A DNA stretch of 64,000 nucleotides, from assembly GCF_026283925.1 (NCBI RefSeq), contig NZ_JAPDPF010000006.1:124001-188000 (forward strand). Reading direction: 5' to 3'. The position numbers and the translations under genes were made by a program. Shown in pieces: positions 25,364 to 37,255 of the stretch. This DNA is from Dyella halodurans. GTDB taxonomy: Bacteria > Pseudomonadota > Gammaproteobacteria > Xanthomonadales > Rhodanobacteraceae. How positions within the stretch are numbered: the first letter of the stretch is position 1; the number at the start of each line of letters is the position of its first letter. Under the pieces are notes generated by a model that did no database searches, was not told the DNA's origin, and saw only the letters and a program-made list of their open reading frames with translations.

Positions 25364-25568
25364 AGAAGCCGCTCGATGCCTAAACGTACATTTGCCTTTA
25401 CCGAGAGGCACTGCTCATGACGCCCACCTGATCCAGCTAGTGGAACATAAAGAGACGTGTCACACGCCACCTGATTTCTCGGGTAAATCCGCGTCATGGT
25501 GCGATTGACGTTGTGCCACAAAGGCCAAGTCCAGTGGCACAGGCTGAGCCACGCATTGAGAGCCAAGA
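25364..25568. other. Gap with an inverted repeat upstream of the ribbon-helix-helix gene
   Basis: No gene is supported in these 205 bases. An 8-bp perfect inverted repeat (TGTGCCAC at 25512-25519, GTGGCACA at 25534-25541, 14-nt spacer) lies 28 bases before the next start. It could be an operator for that protein or part of a transfer origin. Confidence 0.45.
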
Positions 25569-26015
25569 ATGCAAACCAACAGAGCTAAACCATCGGCGGC
25601 ACGCACCCTGAAGGCCCGCGTTAGCGATGCCGCCTTGCTTGATAAGGTGACCGCCATCAAGAAAGCGAACGGACTGAACGATTCGGATCTGCTGCGTGAG
25701 GCACTTCGCGACTACGTAGACCGCGAAAGGATGCGCGATGAAATAGCAGCAATGGACCAACGATTCGGCGCAACCGTGGATCGCCTGATCAAAATGCAAA
25801 GGGTAATGCGCGCAGAAATAGGGGTCCTCGTCGCCTTCATGCACGAGTTTTCCGGGCTGTATCTATTCCACACGATGGAGCCCCCGGTAGATGTTCGCCA
25901 AGCCGCCGCGGCAGATGCGGCGCGACGCCATGAGATCTTCATGCGACGCGTGGAGGGCGCTTGGACAGGCGGCAATCCGCTGGAAAGCTTGGCATGCGGG
26001 GAGGAACGCCAGTGA
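25569..26015 (+). CDS. Ribbon-helix-helix protein, mobilisation-accessory-like
   Basis: The 148-residue product has an N-terminal ribbon-helix-helix signature (RTLKARVSDAALLDKVTA, then IKKANGLNDSDLLREALRDY, residues 12-50), followed by a long amphipathic helix with coiled-coil character (VDRERMRDEIAAMDQRFGAT...). RHH proteins of this size on mobile elements are autoregulators or relaxosome accessory proteins. An inverted repeat just upstream is a candidate binding site. No relaxase gene is present in the island, so if it serves mobilisation it must work with a helper element. Confidence 0.6.
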   Translation: MQTNRAKPSAARTLKARVSDAALLDKVTAIKKANGLNDSDLLREALRDYVDRERMRDEIAAMDQRFGATVDRLIKMQRVMRAEIGVLVAFMHEFSGLYLFHTMEPPVDVRQAAAADAARRHEIFMRRVEGAWTGGNPLESLACGEERQ

Positions 26016-26063
26016 GATCCTTGTAGCTGCGCTGCATCAGGTCTATGCGCGGTAACCCCACCC

Positions 26064-26086
26064 AAATTTGCGTTGCACGCAAATTT
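26064..26086. repeat. AAATTTGCG palindrome, copy 1 (divergent)
   Basis: Arms AAATTTGCG and CGCAAATTT enclose TTGCA. It is the least similar of four copies of the family in the island: the outer nine bases of each arm match, while the centre differs from the AC-N-GT of the other copies. Confidence 0.7.
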
Positions 26087-26122
26087 CGCCTCCTAAGAGG
26101 CCCCTGCAAGGAGGGAGGCGAT

Positions 26123-26181
26123 AAAAAAACCCGCCTATTTGCGCTTGCCACGGAGCGATCCGTGATAGAGGCGTGGCGGGT
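26123..26181 (-). terminator. Structured minus-strand RNA end or intrinsic terminator
   Basis: On the minus strand, ACCCGCC (26181-26175) pairs with GGCGGGT (26135-26129) and is followed directly by seven T's. Inside it is a second hairpin, CACGGA-tetraloop-TCCGTG (26149-26164). The nested, two-hairpin form is more elaborate than a plain terminator. It may be the 3' end of a small RNA starting near the palindrome at 26255-26275. Confidence 0.5.
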
Positions 26182-26254
26182 GTGATGGAACCCATCTTAC
26201 CAAAGCTACGGGAGATCCGCTGGCTTTGGTGAAGGTGAATCAATCGCCCAAGTC

Positions 26255-26275
26255 AAATTTGCGACTGTCGCAAAT
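26255..26275. repeat. AAATTTGCGAC palindrome, copy 2
   Basis: AAATTTGCGAC, a central T, then GTCGCAAAT; the right arm differs from the consensus in its last two bases (AT for TT). Same family as 26372-26394 and 27674-27696. Confidence 0.75.
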
Positions 26276-26371
26276 ATCCCCGTAAAGATTGGGTTCGAGG
26301 ATGAGCAACCTAGCGAACGGTCTCATCGGGCTGATCGCCAGTGCCTTCGCACTTGTCGACCCATCGCTTCC

Positions 26372-26394
26372 AAATTTGCGACTGTCGCAAATTT
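26372..26394. repeat. AAATTTGCGAC palindrome, copy 3 (perfect)
   Basis: Perfect 11-bp arms, AAATTTGCGAC and GTCGCAAATTT, around a single T. It lies about 155 bases upstream of the 26548 gene. Confidence 0.8.
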
Positions 26395-26547
26395 CTCCTC
26401 CATACTCGGGTCCAACGACTGCGGATTACGGCGATGGCTGAGCAGAGTTCCGATACGGTCATGACCCTTCTGGATAGGGGGTTAAGCTCACAGCGGATCC
26501 AGCGGTCTGGAGCCCGCGGGTGCCACTATGGCCAGTCGACGGGATAA

Positions 26548-27078
26548 ATGGAGATGTGTATGCCCCACCGCAAGCACAGTGAGCTCAACGAAAGCCTGGC
26601 GCTCATATTTGAGGGAATACGTCGCCTGAAGGCGGCGTTTCCGAATCGCGAATTCACCATCGATGGTCGCTTGGTCGGAGACATCGGCGAGGTGATTGGC
26701 GAGCTAGAGTATGACCTCATACTAGATGAGGTCTCCCAGCCCGACCATGACGCTACGACCTCCAACGGTCGAAAAGTCCAAATCAAGGCCACCTTTCAAC
26801 AGGCGCTCACCTTCAAGTCCACGCCGGACTATTACCTCGGCTTTAAGCTCTACCGGGATGGCACGTTCGAAGAAATCTTCAACGGCCCCGGAAGCCTCAT
26901 CGAGCAGAGGTACGCACATCGCAAGGGCCTAGGGACGAAGCTTCTATCCTTTCCGAACTCAGAGCTGCGAAAGCTCTCGGAGGGAGTTGCACCAGGAGAG
27001 CGGATCCCGAAGCGACAGAGTAAATGGGCGACAGAGGCGAACCAGCAGGACGGCATGGCCTGTGTAGTGGGAATTTGA
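26548..27078 (+). CDS. Nuclease-like protein (DUF6998-like, PD-(D/E)XK suspected)
   Basis: The 176-residue product shows the pattern IDGRLVGDIGEVIGELEYDL (residues 42-61), HDATTSNGRKVQIKATFQ (about 73-90) and YYLGFKLYRDGTFEEIFNGPG. It resembles the DUF6998 family. The order Glu in a GE helix, Asp in HDA, then QxK in VQIKAT is what a PD-(D/E)XK nuclease core with Gln for Glu would give. The ATG at 26548 has GGGA close by; a second ATG at 26560 has GGAG 6 nt upstream and may be the real start. It is followed 39 bases later by another nuclease-like gene. Function unknown; probably restriction- or repair-related. Confidence 0.6.
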   Translation: MEMCMPHRKHSELNESLALIFEGIRRLKAAFPNREFTIDGRLVGDIGEVIGELEYDLILDEVSQPDHDATTSNGRKVQIKATFQQALTFKSTPDYYLGFKLYRDGTFEEIFNGPGSLIEQRYAHRKGLGTKLLSFPNSELRKLSEGVAPGERIPKRQSKWATEANQQDGMACVVGI

Positions 27079-27117
27079 AGAAAGACCACCAGCTCGTCCA
27101 GTCGAAAAGGAGTTGCC

Positions 27118-27615
27118 GTGAGCAGAGCCTCGGAAAAGCAGCTCGATGCTGCGCTTGACGCGGAACTGAAGTCCAATCCAGGTTTTGCCGACTGGTTTGT
27201 CAGCCGCACCAAGTTCGCTGGACTCGGGGCGACATACCTCTGGTCTCGTTCCAACCATCCGTGGGGCTCCGTCGCGCACGCGACTGTCGACGAAGCGACT
27301 GGTCAAACGGTTACGTCCATCAAGGAAAGCGAGACAGATGTGCTCGTGGTCTTCGAGACTCCTGATGGTATGCGGTTTGCGCTCCACATCGAAAACAAGA
27401 CCGCGGCGGGATCGTTCGAGCCTCTTCAGCCCGAGCTCTACGCTCCCAGGGCGCGACAGTGGATGGGCAACCCAAAATATAGGAGTTACACCGACTATGA
27501 GACTGTTCTAGTCGCCCCCAAGGTCTTCTATGCGAGAAATGAGGCCGCGTGCGGCTTCTTCGATAGGTACGTGTCCCATGAGGAAATCGGACTGTTCATT
27601 CCGCTGTTCGCGTAG
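27118..27615 (+). CDS. Small PD-(D/E)XK nuclease-superfamily protein
   Basis: The 165-residue protein contains SETDVLVVFETPDGMRFALH followed by IENKTAAGSFEPLQPELYAP (about residues 67-107): Asp, about 20 residues, then ExK (ENK), with a conserved Gln and Tyr after it, as in many small PD-(D/E)XK superfamily proteins. The GTG start at 27118 has a clear AAGGAG 5 nt upstream. It pairs with the 26548 gene and the two are bracketed by AAATTTGCGAC palindromes. No partner methyltransferase adjoins it. Its role is unknown; a solitary nuclease accessory to the island defence is possible. Confidence 0.6.
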   Translation: MSRASEKQLDAALDAELKSNPGFADWFVSRTKFAGLGATYLWSRSNHPWGSVAHATVDEATGQTVTSIKESETDVLVVFETPDGMRFALHIENKTAAGSFEPLQPELYAPRARQWMGNPKYRSYTDYETVLVAPKVFYARNEAACGFFDRYVSHEEIGLFIPLFA

Positions 27616-27673
27616 TCCCGGGACCTCGTTCACTTCGTTCCACTCGAACCACTAGGGCATCTTCTTCACCGCC

Positions 27674-27696
27674 AAATTTGCGACAGTCGCAAATTT
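27674..27696. repeat. AAATTTGCGAC palindrome, copy 4 (perfect)
   Basis: Perfect 11-bp arms, AAATTTGCGAC and GTCGCAAATTT, around a central A. It lies 59 bases downstream of the 27118 gene stop. Confidence 0.8.
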
Positions 27697-27804
27697 CGAG
27701 GCCACAACCACGCTTGTGCGCGGACGGCGTTGCACGGCCGGTCGAGAATCAGCAGCAACAGCAGCGGGACATGTCGCGATGAAACAGGCTACCGACCCCC
27801 GCGC

Positions 27805-28011
27805 CTAGCGCGCGGGTCGCTTCCCGGCATCGCGCGAGCCAGGGCAGTACCAGCCATCCTCGCCGGCCAGGTCGGGAAGGTCGCTCGTGTCGATGCCGCT
27901 GTCCCGCTTCGCGGCCAGCCGCGCCTTTGCCTCGGCGCTCAGACTGACCGGCTTATCCGGGTCCAACGTGTACCTCACGGTTTTCCCGTCCGACATGGTG
28001 ACGATCCTCAT
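27805..28011 (-). CDS. Small hypothetical protein coupled to a VbhA-like antitoxin gene
   Basis: The 68-residue product (MRIVTMSDGKTVRYTLDPDK...) has a central part LSAEAKARLAAKRDSGIDTS then DLPDL. This resembles the SxEdIDTSDIPEL linker of small antitoxin-like proteins encoded next to toxin genes. Its ATG overlaps the stop of the upstream gene as ATGA (28008-28011), so the two are translationally coupled. No toxin gene is next to it. The function is not known. Confidence 0.5.
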   Translation of the reverse strand: MRIVTMSDGKTVRYTLDPDKPVSLSAEAKARLAAKRDSGIDTSDLPDLAGEDGWYCPGSRDAGKRPAR

Positions 28012-28445
28012 TCGTGTTTCAGGGCGACAAGCTCGGCCAGGCTGATTTCCCCGGCGATGTAGCGCCGGGCGCGGTCCTTGGTGGCATCGTCAACCTTGAG
28101 CCCTTCCAGCTCCGCCGTGGCCACCGCGCAATTGAAGTATTCCTGACGGCGTTGCCGTTCGGCGTCGCTAATTTCGATCACATCCAGCCCGCCGCCTGGT
28201 AGCGTGCGCACCAGGTTGTCCTGATCGTCCAGGCCCACGTAGCCTCCTTCATCGCGCATCTTGGCGGCAAGGGCGTCCGATTCGGGGTTCGGCCCCATCA
28301 TCCGTACCGCAAACAGATCCATGAAAATTCTCTGCTCGTCGTCATTGAGCTGGTCGGCGTCGAATTCCCCGCGCAATGCCGCCTCTACTCGCCCTAGCGC
28401 GCAACTAGCTTCATTTCGCATGACGTGCCTCATCGGAATTGGCAT
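28008..28445 (-). CDS. VbhA-like antitoxin-domain protein
   Basis: The 145-residue protein ends in a VbhA-type antitoxin domain: CAVATAELEGLKVDDATKDR then ARRYIAGEISLAELVALKHE. It contains the Fic-inhibition motif [S/T]xxxE[G/N] as TAELEG. In VbhA/VbhT pairs this helix blocks the Fic AMP-transferase active site. The N-terminal about 100 residues are unrecognised. No Fic gene follows, only a coupled 68-residue protein, so this is either an orphan antitoxin that guards against incoming Fic toxins or the leftover of a pair. Confidence 0.65.
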   Translation of the reverse strand: MPIPMRHVMRNEASCALGRVEAALRGEFDADQLNDDEQRIFMDLFAVRMMGPNPESDALAAKMRDEGGYVGLDDQDNLVRTLPGGGLDVIEISDAERQRRQEYFNCAVATAELEGLKVDDATKDRARRYIAGEISLAELVALKHE

Positions 28446-28599
28446 GTTGAACCGCGTTAGAGATATCGCCCCTTTGCCACGTCATACCCCCGTGAGCCTT
28501 CCGGCATTAGAAAGCGCTATTGAAACCCTGCATACCTATTGGACATGGGGCTCGTCGCCATTGATCCAATCACGCTCTTTCCGATCCAAAGGAAGATGT

Positions 28600-29643
28600 C
28601 TACCTTTTCCGCAATGAATCAAGGCGTCCCACTAGATCCTCCGCTCGAAGGTGAGTGTAACGCTTCAACATTTGCATGGACTTGTGGCCACTGATGGCTG
28701 CAACCTCCTGATCGCTGAGCCCACCCTCAACCAGTCTGCTCACAGCCTCGTGACGCAAATCGTGAAATTTCAGGTTGCTCACACCCAGCTCGGACTTGAT
28801 CGTCAGCCAAGCCTTGTTGAAGTTGTAAGGTCTGCGCCTCCCATCTCTACCTGGCTCTCCGAAGAAGACCAAATCGCAGTCCTTCGGCCGCACAGGATTC
28901 GCCAGGGCCGCCGCTAGCACCTCTTTGGCGTGCTGCGTCAGCGGAACGGTGCGTGCACTGTCGTTCTTCGTTTTGCTCAGACGGACAATTCGACGATGCA
29001 GATCAATCTGCCCCCTAGTCAGTCCTGTGATCTCCGATGATCGCATTCCAGTCTCGAGCGCCACATCGAAGATCCAGCGAAGCATGGGGTTCGAGTGCGC
29101 AGTGACCGCCTTGCGCAACCGCCGCTCTTCTTCTTTTGAAAGGCGACGATCGCGGCCTTCGCCGACGCTGGGCTTCCGAATGTTGGCAACAGGGTTTTGG
29201 ACAAGACCTATTCGCCACTCGCGGATAGCCGTCGTAAATAAGTGGCTTGCCAAAGCCAACTCCAGTCTGACGGTATTGGGCTTCTTGCCTTCTCCTAGCC
29301 GATGGTCGCGATAGCGAGCGACCAAGTCGGCATTGACTGCTGCCAACGAGTACTTCCCGAAAAATAGGCGGAGCGAGACGGCTTTTAGCCGCTCAGCACG
29401 CTGCGTGGTTTCCTTCTTCGTTGGGGTGACTTCTGCGAGGTAGCGGTCGAGCGCCGTTCCAAATGTCATGCGCTCAGATGGCGCGCGCTCGATGAAGACG
29501 CCACGGACCATTTCGTCTTCTGTGCGGCGCGCCCAATCTTCTGCATCACGCTTGGTTCGAAAAGTCTTCGCAGATGTCGGCCATCCTTGTTTGCGGATGA
29601 CTGCTTTCCATGTGCCAGAGGGAGTCTTTACGAGGGTCGCCAT
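28600..29643 (-). CDS. Tyrosine-type site-specific integrase of the island
   Basis: The 347-residue phage-type integrase has an N-terminal arm-binding domain (TPSGTWKAVIRKQGWPTSAK), a SAM-like core-binding region and a C-terminal catalytic domain. The catalytic residues are visible in ALETGMRSSEITGL (Arg), HDLRHEAVSRL (His/Arg), SGHKSMQMLKRYTH (His and the nucleophilic Tyr). The ATG at 29643 (MATLVKTPSG) gives the family N-terminus; the frame is open to 29700. It sits 85 bases from the tRNA attachment site and points away from it, the usual arrangement in tRNA-integrated islands. The 3' end (28600) is followed by a 154-base gap to the VbhA-like gene. Confidence 0.93.
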   Translation of the reverse strand: MATLVKTPSGTWKAVIRKQGWPTSAKTFRTKRDAEDWARRTEDEMVRGVFIERAPSERMTFGTALDRYLAEVTPTKKETTQRAERLKAVSLRLFFGKYSLAAVNADLVARYRDHRLGEGKKPNTVRLELALASHLFTTAIREWRIGLVQNPVANIRKPSVGEGRDRRLSKEEERRLRKAVTAHSNPMLRWIFDVALETGMRSSEITGLTRGQIDLHRRIVRLSKTKNDSARTVPLTQHAKEVLAAALANPVRPKDCDLVFFGEPGRDGRRRPYNFNKAWLTIKSELGVSNLKFHDLRHEAVSRLVEGGLSDQEVAAISGHKSMQMLKRYTHLRAEDLVGRLDSLRKR

Positions 29644-29727
29644 GGTACGCCGCGCTTCAGTGGTGTACTGAAACTGTACCTCGGACCAAGGGACTTGCAA
29701 GTGGATTTCCGAAAAACCCTTAAATTT

Positions 29728-29774
29728 ATGGTGGGCCCACCAGGATTCGAACCTGGAACCAAAGGATTATGAGT
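29728..29774 (-). repeat. Right attachment site (attR) within the tRNA
   Basis: This 47-bp sequence is identical to 12789-12835. It covers the tRNA from the anticodon loop to CCA plus one base. The 5' part of the tRNA (29775-29804) exists only here, so the ancestral chromosome continues to the right of this site and the island lies to its left. Confidence 0.92.
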
Positions 29775-29804
29775 CCTCTGCTCTAACCGTTGAGCTATAG
29801 GCCC
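29729..29804 (-). tRNA. tRNA with CAU anticodon (Ile2 or elongator Met)
   Basis: The minus strand folds as a complete cloverleaf with encoded CCA: acceptor GGGCCTA pairs with TGGGCCC, D arm GCTCAACGGTTAGAGC, anticodon stem GAGGA/TCCTT with loop CTCATAA (anticodon CAT), T arm CCAGG-TTCGAAT-CCTGG. The pattern GACTCATAATC with TTGG after it resembles the lysidine-modified tRNA-Ile2 of other proteobacteria more than elongator tRNA-Met, but the two cannot be separated without the modification enzyme test. The 3' 46 bases are shared with attL and are restored by the island's integration. Confidence 0.93.
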
Positions 29805-30002
29805 TTGCTTGCGCCGGCGCCTGAAGGCCGGTGCGGGAGGCCGCACATGGTAGCTTTGTTGGGGCTTTGGCGTCGACCTGGCGGGCTGGCGGATGGCCTG
29901 GGGACTGGGCTGCCCCGCTGCCGGGAGGTCGGTTTCTGGGCCCGGGTGACGTAGACTCGCCGGCAGCGCGCCCGGGAGCGGGCGCATTGACAGGAAGGCT
30001 CC

Positions 30003-30361
30003 ATGCGCGAATTGATTGAACGTTACCTTGGCGCGTACAACCGCATGGATGTCGACGGCATGTTGGCGACCATGCACCGCGAGGTGGTGTTCGAGAATTA
30101 CACGGCCGGCGTGCTGAGCGTGCGCACGCAGGGCGTCGATGAGTTGCGCCACCTGGCGGAAAGTTCGCGCTACCTGTTCTCCGCACGTCGCCAGGTGATT
30201 CTTGCCTACGAGGAACGCGAGGGCATGGCGACGGTGCATATCCTGTTTGATGGCACGTTTGCCGTGGACCTGCCCAACGGCGTGCGTGCAGGGCAGTCGA
30301 TTACCTTGGGTGGGCGCAGCGAGTTTCGCCAGCGCGATGGGTTGCTGGTCTATATCGCTGA

Positions 30362-30374
<13 letters not shown>
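30003..30374 (+). CDS. NTF2-like (SnoaL-type) small protein
   Basis: The 123-residue protein fits the nuclear-transport-factor-2/SnoaL cone fold: [20 protein letters not shown], then [10 protein letters not shown], then [27 protein letters not shown] ribosome site precedes the ATG. Its 3' end overlaps the 3' end of the convergent lhr gene by 13 bases. Such proteins bind small ligands or act as polyketide-cyclase-like enzymes; no specific role can be assigned. Confidence 0.85.
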
Positions 30375-35044
<4,670 letters not shown>

Positions 35045-35272
35045 GGACTTAAGTTTGCACCGGGGCGACCGGCCGGTGTAGCCAAAATGGGGGCGCGGTG
35101 GCCATTTGGCAACACGCGACCGACCTCATCCAGCTCTCCATGGGACGTCGCCGGGCGCCGCCCGGCAGTTCAACCACTACCCAGTCGCAGAAACCCGCCC
35201 CAGTCGTTCGCCGGGCGACCACGGCGTCCCCTACTTGATGCAGAATTTGGCTTTTACCCAGAAGGCCGCAAT

Positions 35273-36124
35273 GTGAAGCAACCGGGCGACCACGGCAGCG
35301 ACAGCTCCCAACACCTGACCATGGCCGATGGCCAGCGCCTGTTCGTGCGCGACTGGCCCCAGGCCCGCAGTCAGGATGCGGTACTGATCGTGCACGGCCT
35401 GGGCGAGCACAGCGGACGCTACCAGCGACTGGCGATGTGGTTCCGCACGCGCGGCTATGCGGTACGCAGCTACGACCAGCGCGGCCATGGCCAGACGCCC
35501 GGCGTGCGCGGCGCCATGCGCCACCACGACGACCTGCTCGAAGACCTGGCCACGGTCTACAACGACTACGCCTCCCACCTGCCCCGCCCACCGTTGCTGC
35601 TGGGCCACAGCATGGGTGGCCTGGTGGCGGCGCGTGCCGTGCTCGACCAGCGCATGCAGCCGCCGGCCCTGGTGCTTTCCTCGCCGGCGTTCCGTAGCTG
35701 GGAGAGTGTTTGGTTGCGGCGCCTGGCTGCCGTGCTCGCCCGCGTCACGCCAAGCCTGCCGCTGCCCAATGGGTTGCCGTTCGACAAGCTCTCGCATGAC
35801 CCGCAGGTGGCACCAGCTTATAAGGCGGATGCCTTGCGCCACCGCTGGATCACGCCGCGCATGGCCGACTTCATTTTCCGCGCCGGCGAGCATTCGATTC
35901 GCGACTCCTCGCAGCTACACATACCTACCCTGCTGCTGGTGGCCGGCGCCGACCGGCTGGTCGACCCCTCGGGCAGCCGCGACTTTGCCGCGGGTGCGTG
36001 GGCGAGCCAAAAGCTCACGACGCGGTATTTCGATGCGCTATATCACGAGTTGTTCAATGAGGCGGAGCCGGCGCGTAGCCAGGTGCTGAAGCAGTTGGGG
36101 GATTGGTTGCAGCGGTTGGGGTGA
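35273..36124 (+). CDS. Alpha/beta hydrolase, monoacylglycerol lipase/lysophospholipase-like
   Basis: The 283-residue protein has the family blocks LIVHGLGEHSGRYQRLA (oxyanion loop), YDQRGHGQTPGVRGAM, the nucleophile in LLGHSMGGLVAA, an aspartate in VAGADRLVDPSGS and a catalytic histidine in DALYHELFNE. This is a serine hydrolase close to monoacylglycerol lipases. The GTG at 35273 has AGAAGG 7 nt upstream and starts the domain properly; the frame is open to 34934 across the divergent lhr start and that extension is rejected. No signal peptide is visible, so it is probably cytoplasmic or peripheral. Confidence 0.85.
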   Translation: MKQPGDHGSDSSQHLTMADGQRLFVRDWPQARSQDAVLIVHGLGEHSGRYQRLAMWFRTRGYAVRSYDQRGHGQTPGVRGAMRHHDDLLEDLATVYNDYASHLPRPPLLLGHSMGGLVAARAVLDQRMQPPALVLSSPAFRSWESVWLRRLAAVLARVTPSLPLPNGLPFDKLSHDPQVAPAYKADALRHRWITPRMADFIFRAGEHSIRDSSQLHIPTLLLVAGADRLVDPSGSRDFAAGAWASQKLTTRYFDALYHELFNEAEPARSQVLKQLGDWLQRLG

Positions 36125-36162
36125 GGTGGGTCACGGGGGGAAGCGTGTGCCGCACCCGAAGG

Positions 36163-36264
36163 CCGTCATCCCAGCGAAAGCTGGGATCCAGCGACTTGCT
36201 TCGATTCGCCACTACCAGTCAGGGCTTGAAAGGCACTGGATCCCAGCTTTCGCTGGGATGACGG
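36163..36264. repeat. MITE-like inverted repeat, family B
   Basis: CCGTCATCCCAGCGAAAGCT plus GGGATCCAG (36163-36191) is inverted at 36234-36264 (CACTGGATCCCAGCTTTCGC plus TGGGATGACGG), with a 42-base interior beginning CGACTTGCTTCGAT. The same core and interior occur at 41479-41632. Elements of this kind are spread through many proteobacterial genomes between genes. Confidence 0.8.
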
Positions 36265-36352
36265 TTAGGAGGGGGCGCAGACACTTGGTCTCTGCGGAGG
36301 TTCTTGGGGGCCTTCGGAATGACGACAAAGCATCTACTCGGCCCATCGCCAA

Positions 36353-37255
36353 TCACATCCACTCGCGCTTACCCGTGAACGTGATGGTCAGCCATTCCAC
36401 GCGGATATCGCTGCCCAGCCGCGTGGCGATCTCGCTGCGTACGGCATCCACATCATCCATCGTGCCCAGGGGGCGATGGGGTTCGACCAGGACGTGGATG
36501 TCGATGAAGCGCATGCGGCCAATCTTGGCGACGTAGCTGTCGAACCTCAGATAGCCCTGCTCCTTCACCAAGGCCTCCATCACCGTGCGCACGCGGCTGT
36601 CCAGCTCGTCCGGTGCCAGCTGCAATACCTCGCGCAAGGCGTGCCACAGGCTTTTCAGCGGCAGCGGCAGCAAGGCGAGGGTAAGCAGAAGCAGGATGGT
36701 GGAATCGATATAGCGCGTCCAATGATCGAGCGGACCGCCTTCGATGATGGCGGCGATGGCAAAGCCGATCAGCACGGCGATGCTGATGCAGCCGCTGATC
36801 AACCAGCTGCGCATGTCCACCTGCAACAGGACCGAACCCAGCGCGACCGCGTGTCGATGCATATAGAACGCCATGCCCATGCAGAAGACGCCCACGAACG
36901 CCACCCAGGCCGCGCCGATACCGAAGGACAGCTCGTGACCACCAGTGAGCAAGTCATGCACGGCGGTAAACGCCGCGTAGCTGCACACGACGGCGAGCAC
37001 GGCCGAATTGAACACCACGATCAGTGGCTCCAGATGCCAATAGCCAAACTGGAAGCGCCGACTGCCCTCGCTGGCGACCAGGCGGGATACGGCGAGCGAG
37101 CCACCGGTCAGCACGGCGTCGACCAGCGAATAGAAACCGTCGAAGGCGATGGCTTGCGAGCGCATGAACAGGCCCGCCACCACGCTTGCCGCACCGATCA
37201 GCAAGGCCAGAACGATGGAAAGGCGCAGCTGGCTTTGTTCGCGTGAGGTGTCCAT
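36353..37255 (-). CDS. Cation diffusion facilitator (CDF) metal transporter
   Basis: The 300-residue inner-membrane protein has six predicted hydrophobic segments and a cytosolic C-terminal domain (IDIHVLVEPHRPLGTMDDVD) typical of CDF. Segment two has AFDGFYSLVDAVLTGG, supplying the Asp pair of a metal site. In segment five the usual second acidic residue is not obvious (DMRSWLISGCIS), so metal specificity cannot be predicted. The ATG at 37255 (MDTSREQSQ) has AGGACGG upstream; the frame runs to 37303. CDF proteins export Zn, Co, Fe, Ni or Mn by proton exchange. It is isolated from neighbours. Confidence 0.85.
   Translation of the reverse strand: MDTSREQSQLRLSIVLALLIGAASVVAGLFMRSQAIAFDGFYSLVDAVLTGGSLAVSRLVASEGSRRFQFGYWHLEPLIVVFNSAVLAVVCSYAAFTAVHDLLTGGHELSFGIGAAWVAFVGVFCMGMAFYMHRHAVALGSVLLQVDMRSWLISGCISIAVLIGFAIAAIIEGGPLDHWTRYIDSTILLLLTLALLPLPLKSLWHALREVLQLAPDELDSRVRTVMEALVKEQGYLRFDSYVAKIGRMRFIDIHVLVEPHRPLGTMDDVDAVRSEIATRLGSDIRVEWLTITFTGKREWM

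Larger units (their letters stand above)
26016..26547. other. 530-base non-coding region rich in palindromes
   Basis: No convincing gene is visible. The region contains three of the four AAATTTGCG palindromes (26064-26086, 26255-26275, 26372-26394), an inverted repeat around 26087-26121 (CGCCTCC...GGGAGGCG) that may terminate the preceding gene, and a structured minus-strand terminator at 26123-26181. A 46-codon frame at 26301-26441 has no proper ribosome site and runs through a palindrome. Confidence 0.6.

Noticed and set aside
26301-26441. 46-codon frame with a hydrophobic N-terminus (possible small toxin)
   Set aside because: GAGG directly abuts the ATG, leaving no ribosome-site spacing, and the frame runs through palindrome copy 3.
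26064-27696. CRISPR array from repeated AAATTTGCGAC units
   Set aside because: Units are palindromes at irregular 100-1300-base spacing with genes in between and no cas genes.
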